Shown piece after piece: positions 6,804 through 13,440 of a stretch of 13,440 nt of DNA. The notes under the pieces were generated by a model that ran no database searches, was not told where the DNA came from, and saw nothing but the letters and a program-made list of their open reading frames with translations. Made by a program: the position numbers and the translations under genes. The DNA is taken from positions 1-13,440 of the forward strand of contig CAMDBK010000050.1 of the NCBI GenBank assembly GCA_945889235.1, in the 5' to 3' direction. This DNA is from Chitinophaga pinensis (GTDB taxonomy: Bacteria > Bacteroidota > Bacteroidia > SXHM01). The stretch's first letter is position 1. Every line of letters starts with the position of its first letter.

Positions 6804-6882
6804 TTTATTTTTTTGGATTAATTGTTTTTCGGGGCGCTAAATTAGAAAGTATATTTGAATAAATTTCATGTCGGAAAAAAGA

Positions 6883-6890
6883 TACTTTTG
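6883..6890 (+). promoter_or_regulatory. Candidate Bacteroidota -7 box for pyruvate carboxylase
   Basis: TACTTTTG here matches the TAnnTTTG element in full and is followed by C, as is common. Starting about 7 bases downstream would leave a leader of roughly 18 bases before the preferred ATG at 6915. A TTTG at 6854-6857 could be the -33 element but is 25 bases away, longer than the usual spacing. A second full match, TATATTTG at 6850-6857, is an alternative. If the box at 6883-6890 is used, the upstream TTG reading start at 6855 would not be on the transcript. Confidence 0.45.
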
Positions 6891-6914
6891 CCCGAAGAAA
6901 TTTCAACGCAAACT

Positions 6915-9900
6915 ATGCAGATTAAAAAAGTTCTTGTAGCTAACCGGGGCGAAATTGCCATCCGCCTCTTGCGGGCTTTGGTAGAATTGAAAATGCGCAC
7001 AGTTGCTATCTATACTTACGAAGACCGTTATTCTCAACATCGTTTTAAATCGGATGAGGCTTACCAGATTGGTCCGAATAACGAGCCGTTGAAACCGTAT
7101 TTAGATATTGATGAAATTATAAATCTTGCAAAGGAAAAGAATGTAGATGCCATTCATCCGGGTTATGGATTTCTTTCTGAAAACGCTGAGTTTGCAAGGA
7201 AATGCGAGGAGAATGGAATTGTTTGGATTGGTCCGCGCCCTGAAGTGATGATGAAACTGGGCGATAAAGTTTCGGCAAAAAAAGTGGCGGTGAAAGCCGA
7301 CATACCTATTATAGAAAGTAACAAAATTGATTTAACTGATTCTGTAATTGCTCAGAGCGAAGCTAAGCGCATTGGTTTTCCTGTAATGGTAAAAGCTGCT
7401 GCCGGTGGAGGTGGTCGTGGGATGCGAGTAGTGCGTAATGCGGAAGAATTGGAAAAAGCTTTTCCTGAAGCAAAGCGTGAAGCAAAAAATGCGTTTGGTG
7501 ATGACACCATTTTTATTGAAAAATTTGTTGAGAATCCACGCCATATTGAAATACAAATTGTTGCTGATAACGAAGGCAACACCATTCATATGTATGAGCG
7601 CGATTGCTCGGTGCAGCGCAGGTTTCAGAAGGTGGTAGAAGTGGCTCCATCTTTTGGTCTAGCACAAAGCGTGAAAACCAAATTGTATGAATATGCTATC
7701 CGAATTGCAAAAGCGGTGAAGTATAATAATGTCGGCACCGTGGAATTTCTCGTAGATGAAAAAAATAATATTTATTTCATTGAAGTAAATCCGCGCATAC
7801 AAGTGGAGCATACCGTTACCGAAATGGTAACAGGTATTGATATTGTAAAGTTGCAAGTACGCATTGCAATGGGCTATAAATTGTATGAAGATGAAATTGC
7901 AATTCCCGACCAAAGTGCTGTAACATTAAATGGTTATGCTATTCAATGCCGCATTACGGCTGAAGATCCAAGCAGCGATTTTAAACCCGATTACGGAACA
8001 GTGATAGCTTTTAGAACAGCATCCGGTTTTGGAATTCGCTTAGATGTAGGTAGCGTTTATCCAGGGGTACAAATCAGTCCCTTCTTTGATTCATTACTTG
8101 CCAAGGTTTGTGCGCACTCAAGAACCTTGGATGGCGCAGCGCGAAAGATGACAAGATGTTTACAGGAGTTTCGTATTCGTGGTGTTAAAACAAATATTCT
8201 TTTCCTTGAAAATATTATCAATCACAAAGATTTTACACAGGGAAAAGTTACAGTTGACTTTATAAAAAATACGCCTGAGCTTTTTAAATTCAAGCGCGGA
8301 CAGGATAGAGGAACCAAGCTGATGCGTTACCTTGGAGATGTTGTGGTAAACGGGCATCCCGATGTGAAAGTGAAAGATACTAATAAGGTTTTTCCAACGC
8401 CTGTGGTTCCCGAATATAAGCGTTTTGAACCTTATAAAAAAGGCACAAAAGATATTCTCACCGATTTAGGTCCCGATAAATTTGCAGAGTGGCTGAAGGC
8501 GGAGAAAGTGATTCATTATACCGATACAACCTTCCGTGATGCGCATCAGAGTTTGCTGGCAACACGCATGCGCACTTATGATTTAATGAAAGTGGCAGAG
8601 AGTTATGCAAAAAATCACCCTGAGGTCTTCAGTATGGAAGTGTGGGGCGGAGCTACTTTTGATGTGAGCATGCGCTTTTTGTATGCCGATCCCTGGGAGC
8701 GTTTATCACAATTGCGCAAAGCAATTCCAAATATTCTGCTGCAAATGTTGATACGTGGTTCAAATGGTGTTGGTTATGCAGCCTATCCCGATAACCTGAT
8801 TGAAAAATTCGTAGAAAAATCATGGGAAACAGGAGTGGATATTTTTCGCATTTTCGATTCGCTGAACTGGATGAAAAGCATGGCGCCATGCATTGAGTAT
8901 GTGCGTAAAAATACAGGCGGTATTGCAGAAGGTGCAATCTGTTATACAGGCGATATTCTTGACAAAAGTAAAACCAAATACACGCTAGAATATTATCTGC
9001 AATTAGCGAAAGATATTGAAAATGCAGGAGCGCATATTCTCGCCATCAAAGACATGGCAGGTTTGCTGAAGCCGTATGCAGCAACGGAATTAATAACTGC
9101 GCTGAAGTCAACGGTGAAGTTGCCGATACATTTGCATACGCACGATACTTCTTCACTTCAACCCGCAACTTATTTGAAAGCAATTGAAGCCGGTGTGGAT
9201 GTAATTGATGTAGCATTGGGCGGTTTGTCGGGTTTGACTTCACAACCAAACTTTAACTCCATTGTGGAAATGATGAAGTTTCACGAGCGCGAAAACAAAA
9301 TTGACATCAAAAAGCTGAACAAATTCTCCACCTATTTTGAGGATGTGCGCGAGTATTATTATCCGTTTGAAAGTGGTTTAAAAGCAAGCACTGCTGAGGT
9401 ATTTATTAATGAAATTCCGGGCGGACAATATTCTAATTTAAAACCACAGGCAATTGCACTTGGCTTAGGTGATAAGTTTGAAGAAATAAAAGAAATGTAT
9501 GCATCTGTTAACGAATTGTTTGGTGATGTAATTAAAGTTACACCAAGTTCTAAAGTTGTTGGTGATATGGCGCAGTTCCTTGTCAGCAATGGATTTTCAG
9601 TGGAAGATGTAATGACAAAAGGCGACCAGATTTCGTTTCCGGAATCAGTAAAATCGTACTTCCGTGGTGATATTGGTCAGCCGCCCGGAGGCTTTCCTAA
9701 AGAGTTACAACGCATTATTCTGAAAGATGAAATACCTTACAACGATAGGCCGAATGAGCATTTAAAACCCGTTGATTTTGAAAATGAGTTTGATAAATTC
9801 CTTATCAAATTTGATGGAACGCTGGACCTCACTGACTTTCTTTCCTGGAAATTTTATCCAAAAGTTTTTGAAGACTATTACAAGAAGAAGCAGGAATATG

Positions 9901-10355
9901 GTGATGTGTCAAAAATCCCTACTAAAAACTTTTTTTATGGTTTGGAATTGCGTGAAGAATGCGAAGTGGAAATAGGAGAGGGGAAGTATGTAATCATCCG
10001 CTTGCTTTCAGTTGGTGCACCAGACGAAAATGGCATGTGTACCGTGTTTTTTAAAATGAACGGACAAACCCGCAATATTGAAATCGCAAACCGTTCACTC
10101 AACATTACCAAGCACGAAAACTTCAAGGCCGACAAGCAAAACCCTAAACACATTGGCGCTCCGCTGCAAGGCTTGCTGAGCAAATTGTTTGTAAAAGCAG
10201 GCGAGACGGTAAAAAAGAATGAACCCCTTTTTGTTATTGAAGCCATGAAAATGGAAACCACCATTACAGCGCACGATGAAATAATAATTGACAAAATTTT
10301 CCTTGCAGCCGGAACCTTGGTAAGCGCAGATGATTTGGTGATGAGCGTGAAGTAA
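6915..10355 (+). CDS. pyc: Pyruvate carboxylase (single-chain)
   Basis: This biotin enzyme makes oxaloacetate from pyruvate, bicarbonate and ATP, the main anaplerotic step. From ATG 6915 it has 1146 residues, matching single-chain pyruvate carboxylases. Order of domains: biotin carboxylase (about 1-450: VLVANRGEIAIR at 6-17, glycine-rich ATP loop near 160-170, EVNPRIQVEHTVTE); carboxyltransferase TIM barrel (from about 530: TTFRDAHQS with D542, K712 in IKDMAG as the expected carbamylated lysine, metal-binding H739/H741 in HLHTHDTSS); then the C-terminal biotin carrier domain with AMKM and biotinyl-lysine near 1112. The frame extends 20 codons upstream to a TTG, but those residues are not family-like and contain the candidate promoter, so I chose the ATG, after which the conserved sequence begins at once. 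Residues 1-17 and the AMKM end show the protein is complete. Confidence 0.96.
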   Translation: MQIKKVLVANRGEIAIRLLRALVELKMRTVAIYTYEDRYSQHRFKSDEAYQIGPNNEPLKPYLDIDEIINLAKEKNVDAIHPGYGFLSENAEFARKCEENGIVWIGPRPEVMMKLGDKVSAKKVAVKADIPIIESNKIDLTDSVIAQSEAKRIGFPVMVKAAAGGGGRGMRVVRNAEELEKAFPEAKREAKNAFGDDTIFIEKFVENPRHIEIQIVADNEGNTIHMYERDCSVQRRFQKVVEVAPSFGLAQSVKTKLYEYAIRIAKAVKYNNVGTVEFLVDEKNNIYFIEVNPRIQVEHTVTEMVTGIDIVKLQVRIAMGYKLYEDEIAIPDQSAVTLNGYAIQCRITAEDPSSDFKPDYGTVIAFRTASGFGIRLDVGSVYPGVQISPFFDSLLAKVCAHSRTLDGAARKMTRCLQEFRIRGVKTNILFLENIINHKDFTQGKVTVDFIKNTPELFKFKRGQDRGTKLMRYLGDVVVNGHPDVKVKDTNKVFPTPVVPEYKRFEPYKKGTKDILTDLGPDKFAEWLKAEKVIHYTDTTFRDAHQSLLATRMRTYDLMKVAESYAKNHPEVFSMEVWGGATFDVSMRFLYADPWERLSQLRKAIPNILLQMLIRGSNGVGYAAYPDNLIEKFVEKSWETGVDIFRIFDSLNWMKSMAPCIEYVRKNTGGIAEGAICYTGDILDKSKTKYTLEYYLQLAKDIENAGAHILAIKDMAGLLKPYAATELITALKSTVKLPIHLHTHDTSSLQPATYLKAIEAGVDVIDVALGGLSGLTSQPNFNSIVEMMKFHERENKIDIKKLNKFSTYFEDVREYYYPFESGLKASTAEVFINEIPGGQYSNLKPQAIALGLGDKFEEIKEMYASVNELFGDVIKVTPSSKVVGDMAQFLVSNGFSVEDVMTKGDQISFPESVKSYFRGDIGQPPGGFPKELQRIILKDEIPYNDRPNEHLKPVDFENEFDKFLIKFDGTLDLTDFLSWKFYPKVFEDYYKKKQEYGDVSKIPTKNFFYGLELREECEVEIGEGKYVIIRLLSVGAPDENGMCTVFFKMNGQTRNIEIANRSLNITKHENFKADKQNPKHIGAPLQGLLSKLFVKAGETVKKNEPLFVIEAMKMETTITAHDEIIIDKIFLAAGTLVSADDLVMSVK

Positions 10356-10398
10356 TAATTCTTATTTTTACCACCCTAAAAAAATCAGGCAGGCAGCA

Positions 10399-10956
10399 AT
10401 GCGCAATTATCAATTATCAGTCATCAATTCTCGTTTTCTTACTTGCTGCCTACTGCTTACTACTTACTGTTTACTCCCTTCCTGTACTACCAACAACAAA
10501 ATTACAGAAGTAATCAGCTACGATGCTGATTCAACCAAACATGTTTTTAATTATCAGGGAAAGAAGAATGAACTGGTAAAAGAAACCACGTATTATCCCA
10601 GTGGAAACCTCAAAAGTGAATACAGTTTTTCAGACAGCTCACTCTACGGAATTTTTAGCCTTTATGCTGAAAACGGAAAGCCCATGAAAGAAGGAGCCTA
10701 TGTAAATAATCTTGAAAACGGCCTTTTTAAATATTACGATGTAAACGGAATCCTCACCTTTGAAGGCTACCTGAAAGACGGAAAAAAAGAAGGAAAATGG
10801 ACAGGCTGGTACGATGAAGTACAAAAAAAAGAAGAAATGGAATACAAAGAAGATATACTCAACGGAACCTGGACGCACTGGTACATTGACGGAAACCTCA
10901 TGCGCGAAGAATTTTACGAAAACGGAAAAAAAGTAAACGAAAAAGTTTATGAATAG
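10399..10956 (+). CDS. MORN-variant (YwqK-like) repeat lipoprotein
   Basis: This 185-residue protein has a lipoprotein signal peptide: R2 and R12, a hydrophobic core from residue 13, and lipobox LPSC with the acylated Cys at 29 (Pro at -2 is unusual). The mature part has about five imperfect 23-25-residue repeats of the MORN_2/YwqK type, each starting with Tyr plus a Gly-containing turn (YPSGNLK, YAENGKP, YDVNGIL) and ending in a G-x-aromatic segment (NGLFKYY, EGKWTGW, NGTWTHW). Such repeats form a beta-hairpin ladder. Database names like 'toxin-antitoxin YwqK antitoxin' should not be taken as function. The end overlaps the next gene by 8 bases, so the two are translated together. The DNA for residues 2 to about 26 is a degenerate 7-base repeat. 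A TATTTTTA near 10363 is a weak promoter candidate. Confidence 0.85.
   Translation: MRNYQLSVINSRFLTCCLLLTTYCLLPSCTTNNKITEVISYDADSTKHVFNYQGKKNELVKETTYYPSGNLKSEYSFSDSSLYGIFSLYAENGKPMKEGAYVNNLENGLFKYYDVNGILTFEGYLKDGKKEGKWTGWYDEVQKKEEMEYKEDILNGTWTHWYIDGNLMREEFYENGKKVNEKVYE
10404..10473 (+). repeat. Degenerate 7-base tandem repeat (10 units) encoding the lipoprotein signal peptide
   Basis: Ten consecutive units of 7 bases keep the same register through the signal-peptide coding region. The first units are CAATTAT-like and the later ones CTGCTTA-like; nine of ten begin with C. Because 7 is not a multiple of 3, the reading frame shifts with each unit, yet the CTGCTTA-like part encodes mostly Leu, Thr, Tyr and Cys. 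Confidence 0.7.
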
Positions 10957-11725
10957 GCTACAGCTTACCGCTTTCTGTTTACTGTTTACGTTTCTCTCCC
11001 ACGCTCAAATAAAAAAAGAATATTACCCCAGCGGAAAACTTAAGTCTACCTGCAATTATGTGGATGGAAAGAAAAGCGGAACATGGCAAGAGTTTTATGA
11101 GAGTGGAAACAAGATGACGGAAGGCGATTATTATGACGGAAAGAAACAAAGCAAATGGACCGAGTGGTATGAAAACGGAAAAATGTGGACACTTTCTCAT
11201 TATGTTGAGGATGTGCAGGACGGCCTCTACCGTGATTATGACATGAACGGACAAATGGTAGAAGAGTATAACTTTAAAAATGGTGTACCTCAGGGTGCAT
11301 TTTCCGCTTTTTATAATTCAGGCAGAACCCGCATGAACGGGCAATTTACAGAAGGACTGAAAAATGGTGTCTGGAAGGCATGGTACGAAGATGGCAGCCA
11401 GCAAAGTGAAACCATTTATGTTGACAATGTACCTTTTGGTGAAAGCAAAAACTGGTATAAAAACGGCAAGTTAAAATCACAAGGAAACCTTATAGAAGGC
11501 GTGGAAAACGGTAAATGGGTATTCTATTATGAAAGCGGAATAAAACAACAGGAAGGTAATTTTTACAATGGAAAAAAATACGGAATGTGGATTACTTACC
11601 ACGATAACGGACAGCATGAAAGTGAAGGCTATTATGCCCTTGATGTTAAGCAGGGAATATGGAAGTACTGGAACTTTGATGGCACTTTCCTGAAACAGGA
11701 AGATAACGGAGAAGGCAAACCCTGA
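10949..11725 (+). CDS. Secreted MORN-variant (YwqK-like) repeat protein
   Basis: This 258-residue protein has a type I signal peptide (R3, hydrophobic LTAFCLLFTFL, predicted cleavage after SHA before Q20), so it is periplasmic or cell-surface. The rest is almost entirely about ten MORN_2/YwqK-type repeats of 23-25 residues, with recurring Y-x-x-G-K and G-x-W/Y-x-x-aromatic positions (for example YESGNKM, YENGKMW, YKNGKLK, YESGIKQ). There is no enzymatic motif. The start codon overlaps the end of the lipoprotein gene, and the repeats are of the same family, so the pair probably arose by duplication and repeat expansion and may form a complex with one membrane-anchored and one soluble member. 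Function is unknown. Confidence 0.86.
   Translation: MNRLQLTAFCLLFTFLSHAQIKKEYYPSGKLKSTCNYVDGKKSGTWQEFYESGNKMTEGDYYDGKKQSKWTEWYENGKMWTLSHYVEDVQDGLYRDYDMNGQMVEEYNFKNGVPQGAFSAFYNSGRTRMNGQFTEGLKNGVWKAWYEDGSQQSETIYVDNVPFGESKNWYKNGKLKSQGNLIEGVENGKWVFYYESGIKQQEGNFYNGKKYGMWITYHDNGQHESEGYYALDVKQGIWKYWNFDGTFLKQEDNGEGKP
10958..10992 (+). repeat. Degenerate 7-base tandem repeat (5 units) encoding the second signal peptide
   Basis: Five 7-base units of the TTACTGT type span the hydrophobic core of this signal peptide. The first four (10958-10985) align without gaps to 10450-10477 in the preceding gene, with 22 of 28 bases identical and in the same reading frame. Confidence 0.6.
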
Positions 11726-11848
11726 ATATTAATGAAAACTTAAAAGTTAATTATATTTATAAAAGAAGAATATCTTGTTTCAATATATTTTTTAATATTG
11801 TTTCCTTGAAATATGAAAGTTTTTCAACCCCATTTAAATACCTAAACC
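11726..11848. other. AT-rich intergenic spacer with no clear element
   Basis: This spacer separates the MORN-variant pair from the large surface protein. It contains a short weak stem (CAATAT at 11781-11786 with ATATTG at 11795-11800) with no GC content and no following T-run, and no full TAnnTTTG match with a good upstream element. A promoter for the downstream gene is expected here but I cannot point to it. Confidence 0.5.
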
Positions 11849-13440
11849 TTGAAAAAATATCTACAAATCTTATCGCTCGCAGTACTACTTTCAGCAATCA
11901 GCATTGAAAGTTTTGCAACTCACATTGTAGGCGGAACTCTTACCTATGAATATCTCGGGGGTAATCAATACCGAATTCACCTCACCGTTTATCGTGATTG
12001 TTTTGGCGGACAAGCACCTTTTGATGACCCTGCGGTAGTGGGTGTTTTTGACATTAACAACAATCTTATTACTACTGTTCCTATGACGTTGGGTACAATC
12101 ACTCAAATTCCCGGAACGATTAATAACCCCTGTACAACAGCTCCTACCAATGTTTGTACTGAAGTAACAACCTATACTGATGTGGTTACCTTACCACCCA
12201 TTGCCGGTGGATATCAGATGGCTTACCAGCGTTGCTGCCGAAATGCCGTTATCCAAAATATACAAACACCCGGTGATGTTGGCTCTACGTTTTATACGCA
12301 AATTCCTAACGCCACCCAGGTTGGAAATAACAGCAGTGCAAGATTCACCAACCTGCCACCGCTTTACCTCTGTTCAGGTTTGCAATTTGTTTTTGACCAC
12401 AGTGCAACAGACCCCGATGGTGACCAGTTAGTGTATTCACTTTGCACACCGCATGATGGACTGGATGCAAATACACCCGGAGGAAATAATTTTACTCCTG
12501 ACCCACCCCCATATGGTTATGTAACATGGACAAACCCATACAACTTAAATGATATGATGGGCGGAACACAACCCCTAACCATCAATCCAAATACAGGTCA
12601 GTTAATTGTAACACCAAATACAATAGGAACTTTTGTTGTTGGAGTCTGTGTAAGTGAAGTGCGTAACGGAGTAATTATTAATACCGTTCAGCGTGATTTC
12701 CAGTTTACAGTTGCCAATTGCAATGTTCAGGTAATTTCTTCATTCTTTACGCCAAATATTCAGTGCGGAAATTTTGTTCAGTTCACTAATAACAGTCAGG
12801 GTGCAACAAATTATTCATGGAATTTTGGTGATGGAGGAACATCTAACCAGCAAGCACCAAATCATACTTACGGAAACATAGGAAGTTATGTTGTAACCCT
12901 TGTTGCATCAGATAACCAGACAGGTTGTGCCGATACTTCAATTCTTAACTTAACGTTAATTGATACACTTACAGCTACAGCCAGTGGCGATGCTGCAATC
13001 TGTCTGGGTGATGGCGTTCAGTTGAATGCATCGGGAGGTATTTCTTACACTTGGACACCAATAACAGGATTAAGTGATCCGAATATTGCCAACCCCATAG
13101 CAACTCCACTTGTTACTACAACTTATTATGTAACGGTTGTTGATTCTGCAGGATGCTCCGGAGTAGATTCGGTAACAGTTACAATTAATCCTCCTCCGGT
13201 AATTGATGTTGGACCAGATACGGCAATATGTGCCGGACAATGTGTGCAGCTTGCAGCCAGCGGAGGTTTAACATTTTTATGGTCACCGTCAACAGGTCTT
13301 GACGACCCGAATATTGCCAACCCTCTTGCCTGTCCATCACAGACTACAACGTATACCGTTACGGTTTCAGGTCCGAGCGGAAACCTTGTAGTAAACGGTG
13401 ATTTTAATCAAGGTAATACAGGCTTTTCAAGTGATTATAC
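11849..13440 (+). CDS. Large secreted PKD/Ig-like surface protein, 3' end cut by window edge
   Basis: The frame is open for 530 codons to the right edge. The start must be TTG at 11849: an in-frame TAA lies at 11843-11845 and the next in-frame ATG is far inside the protein. The N-terminus (M)KKYLQILSLAVLLSAISIESFA is a type I signal peptide, predicted to be cut before THIVGG. Residues from about 23 to 290 form a domain starting THIVGGTLTYEYLG with YRDCFGG and a CC pair in YQRCCRN, which I recall at the start of many Bacteroidota gliding-motility-associated or type IX-secreted proteins. A PKD domain (WNFGDGG at about 324-330, then APNHTYGNIGSYVVTL) follows. Then come two Ig-like repeats (about 373-449 and 450-509) sharing GL(S/D)DPNIANP, 76 residues apart. 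At the edge NGDFNQGNTGFSSDY opens another domain. It is probably an adhesin or matrix protein; a type IX sorting domain would lie beyond the window. Confidence 0.85.
   Translation, partial: MKKYLQILSLAVLLSAISIESFATHIVGGTLTYEYLGGNQYRIHLTVYRDCFGGQAPFDDPAVVGVFDINNNLITTVPMTLGTITQIPGTINNPCTTAPTNVCTEVTTYTDVVTLPPIAGGYQMAYQRCCRNAVIQNIQTPGDVGSTFYTQIPNATQVGNNSSARFTNLPPLYLCSGLQFVFDHSATDPDGDQLVYSLCTPHDGLDANTPGGNNFTPDPPPYGYVTWTNPYNLNDMMGGTQPLTINPNTGQLIVTPNTIGTFVVGVCVSEVRNGVIINTVQRDFQFTVANCNVQVISSFFTPNIQCGNFVQFTNNSQGATNYSWNFGDGGTSNQQAPNHTYGNIGSYVVTLVASDNQTGCADTSILNLTLIDTLTATASGDAAICLGDGVQLNASGGISYTWTPITGLSDPNIANPIATPLVTTTYYVTVVDSAGCSGVDSVTVTINPPPVIDVGPDTAICAGQCVQLAASGGLTFLWSPSTGLDDPNIANPLACPSQTTTYTVTVSGPSGNLVVNGDFNQGNTGFSSDY
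12966..13376 (+). repeat. Two tandem Ig-like repeat units within the surface protein gene
   Basis: Two units (about 12966-13195 and 13196-13376) encode Ig-like domains with the same order of motifs: AICxGxxVQLxASGG, then a Trp-containing strand, GLxDPNIANP, TTTYxVTV. A 17-base identity at 13079-13095 and 13307-13323 is offset by exactly 228 bases (76 codons), consistent with duplication in frame. Confidence 0.8.

Noticed and set aside
6855..6914. Twenty-codon N-terminal extension of pyruvate carboxylase from a TTG
   Set aside because: The conserved biotin carboxylase N-terminus begins right after the ATG at 6915, and the extension overlaps the best promoter box.
7332..10294. Minus-strand reading frames opposite pyruvate carboxylase
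   Set aside because: They are shadows of an intact 1146-codon gene and show no recognisable protein features.
10375..10392. A 13-base match between the spacer before the lipoprotein gene and the end of mdh (near 5860)
   Set aside because: It is short, includes a run of six A, and one copy contains the mdh stop codon; chance similarity is likely.
10399..11725. Toxin-antitoxin locus, as the YwqK label might suggest
   Set aside because: Both proteins are exported and made of repeats; there is no toxin-like partner. The label reflects database naming only.
11781..11800. AT-only stem-loop after the second MORN-variant gene as a terminator
   Set aside because: The stem has almost no GC pairs and no T-run follows; AT-rich spacers produce such stems by chance.

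Overview
The window looks like chromosomal DNA of a member of the Bacteroidota. The grounds are AT-rich codon use, candidate promoters of the TAnnTTTG type instead of sigma70 boxes, weak or absent Shine-Dalgarno sequences, several forced GTG/TTG starts, a large secreted PKD/Ig-like surface protein, and YwqK-type MORN-variant proteins exported as a lipoprotein and a secreted protein. I cannot place it below phylum. No tRNA, rRNA, CRISPR array, insertion sequence or phage gene is visible, and no stretch longer than about 125 bases lacks a gene.

Region 1 (1-3855) is a surface-polysaccharide block. A minus-strand operon holds an ABC-2 permease (Wzm type) and its ATPase (Wzt type, running off the left edge). 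Divergent from it are two nearly abutting GT2 glycosyltransferases on the plus strand. The glycosyltransferases would build a glycan and the ABC pair would export one.

Region 2 (3842-5771), on the minus strand, holds a retropepsin-like aspartic protease, then a HisH-like glutaminase and a HisF-like cyclase homologue. The HisF-like protein lacks the first catalytic aspartate of true HisF and resembles the HisF2/WbuZ proteins of O-antigen loci. The HisH/HisF pair is therefore more likely an ammonia-producing module for amidating a surface sugar than part of histidine biosynthesis.

Region 3 (5865-10355) is central metabolism. Malate dehydrogenase (minus) and pyruvate carboxylase (plus) diverge from a 111-base spacer. 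Together they make oxaloacetate from pyruvate and interconvert it with malate.

Region 4 (10399-13440), on the plus strand, encodes envelope proteins: a MORN-variant lipoprotein, an overlapping secreted MORN-variant protein with about ten repeats, and the first 530 codons of a large repetitive surface protein that runs off the right edge.

The most unusual features lie in and between the genes. They are degenerate 7-base tandem repeats in two signal-peptide coding regions and in the hisH leader, an inverted repeat built from three iterated 9-10-base units per arm between hisH and hisF, and a perfect palindrome whose arms are themselves palindromes, next to a strand-specific terminator after mdh. 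I found no clear evidence for a wholly new multi-gene system.
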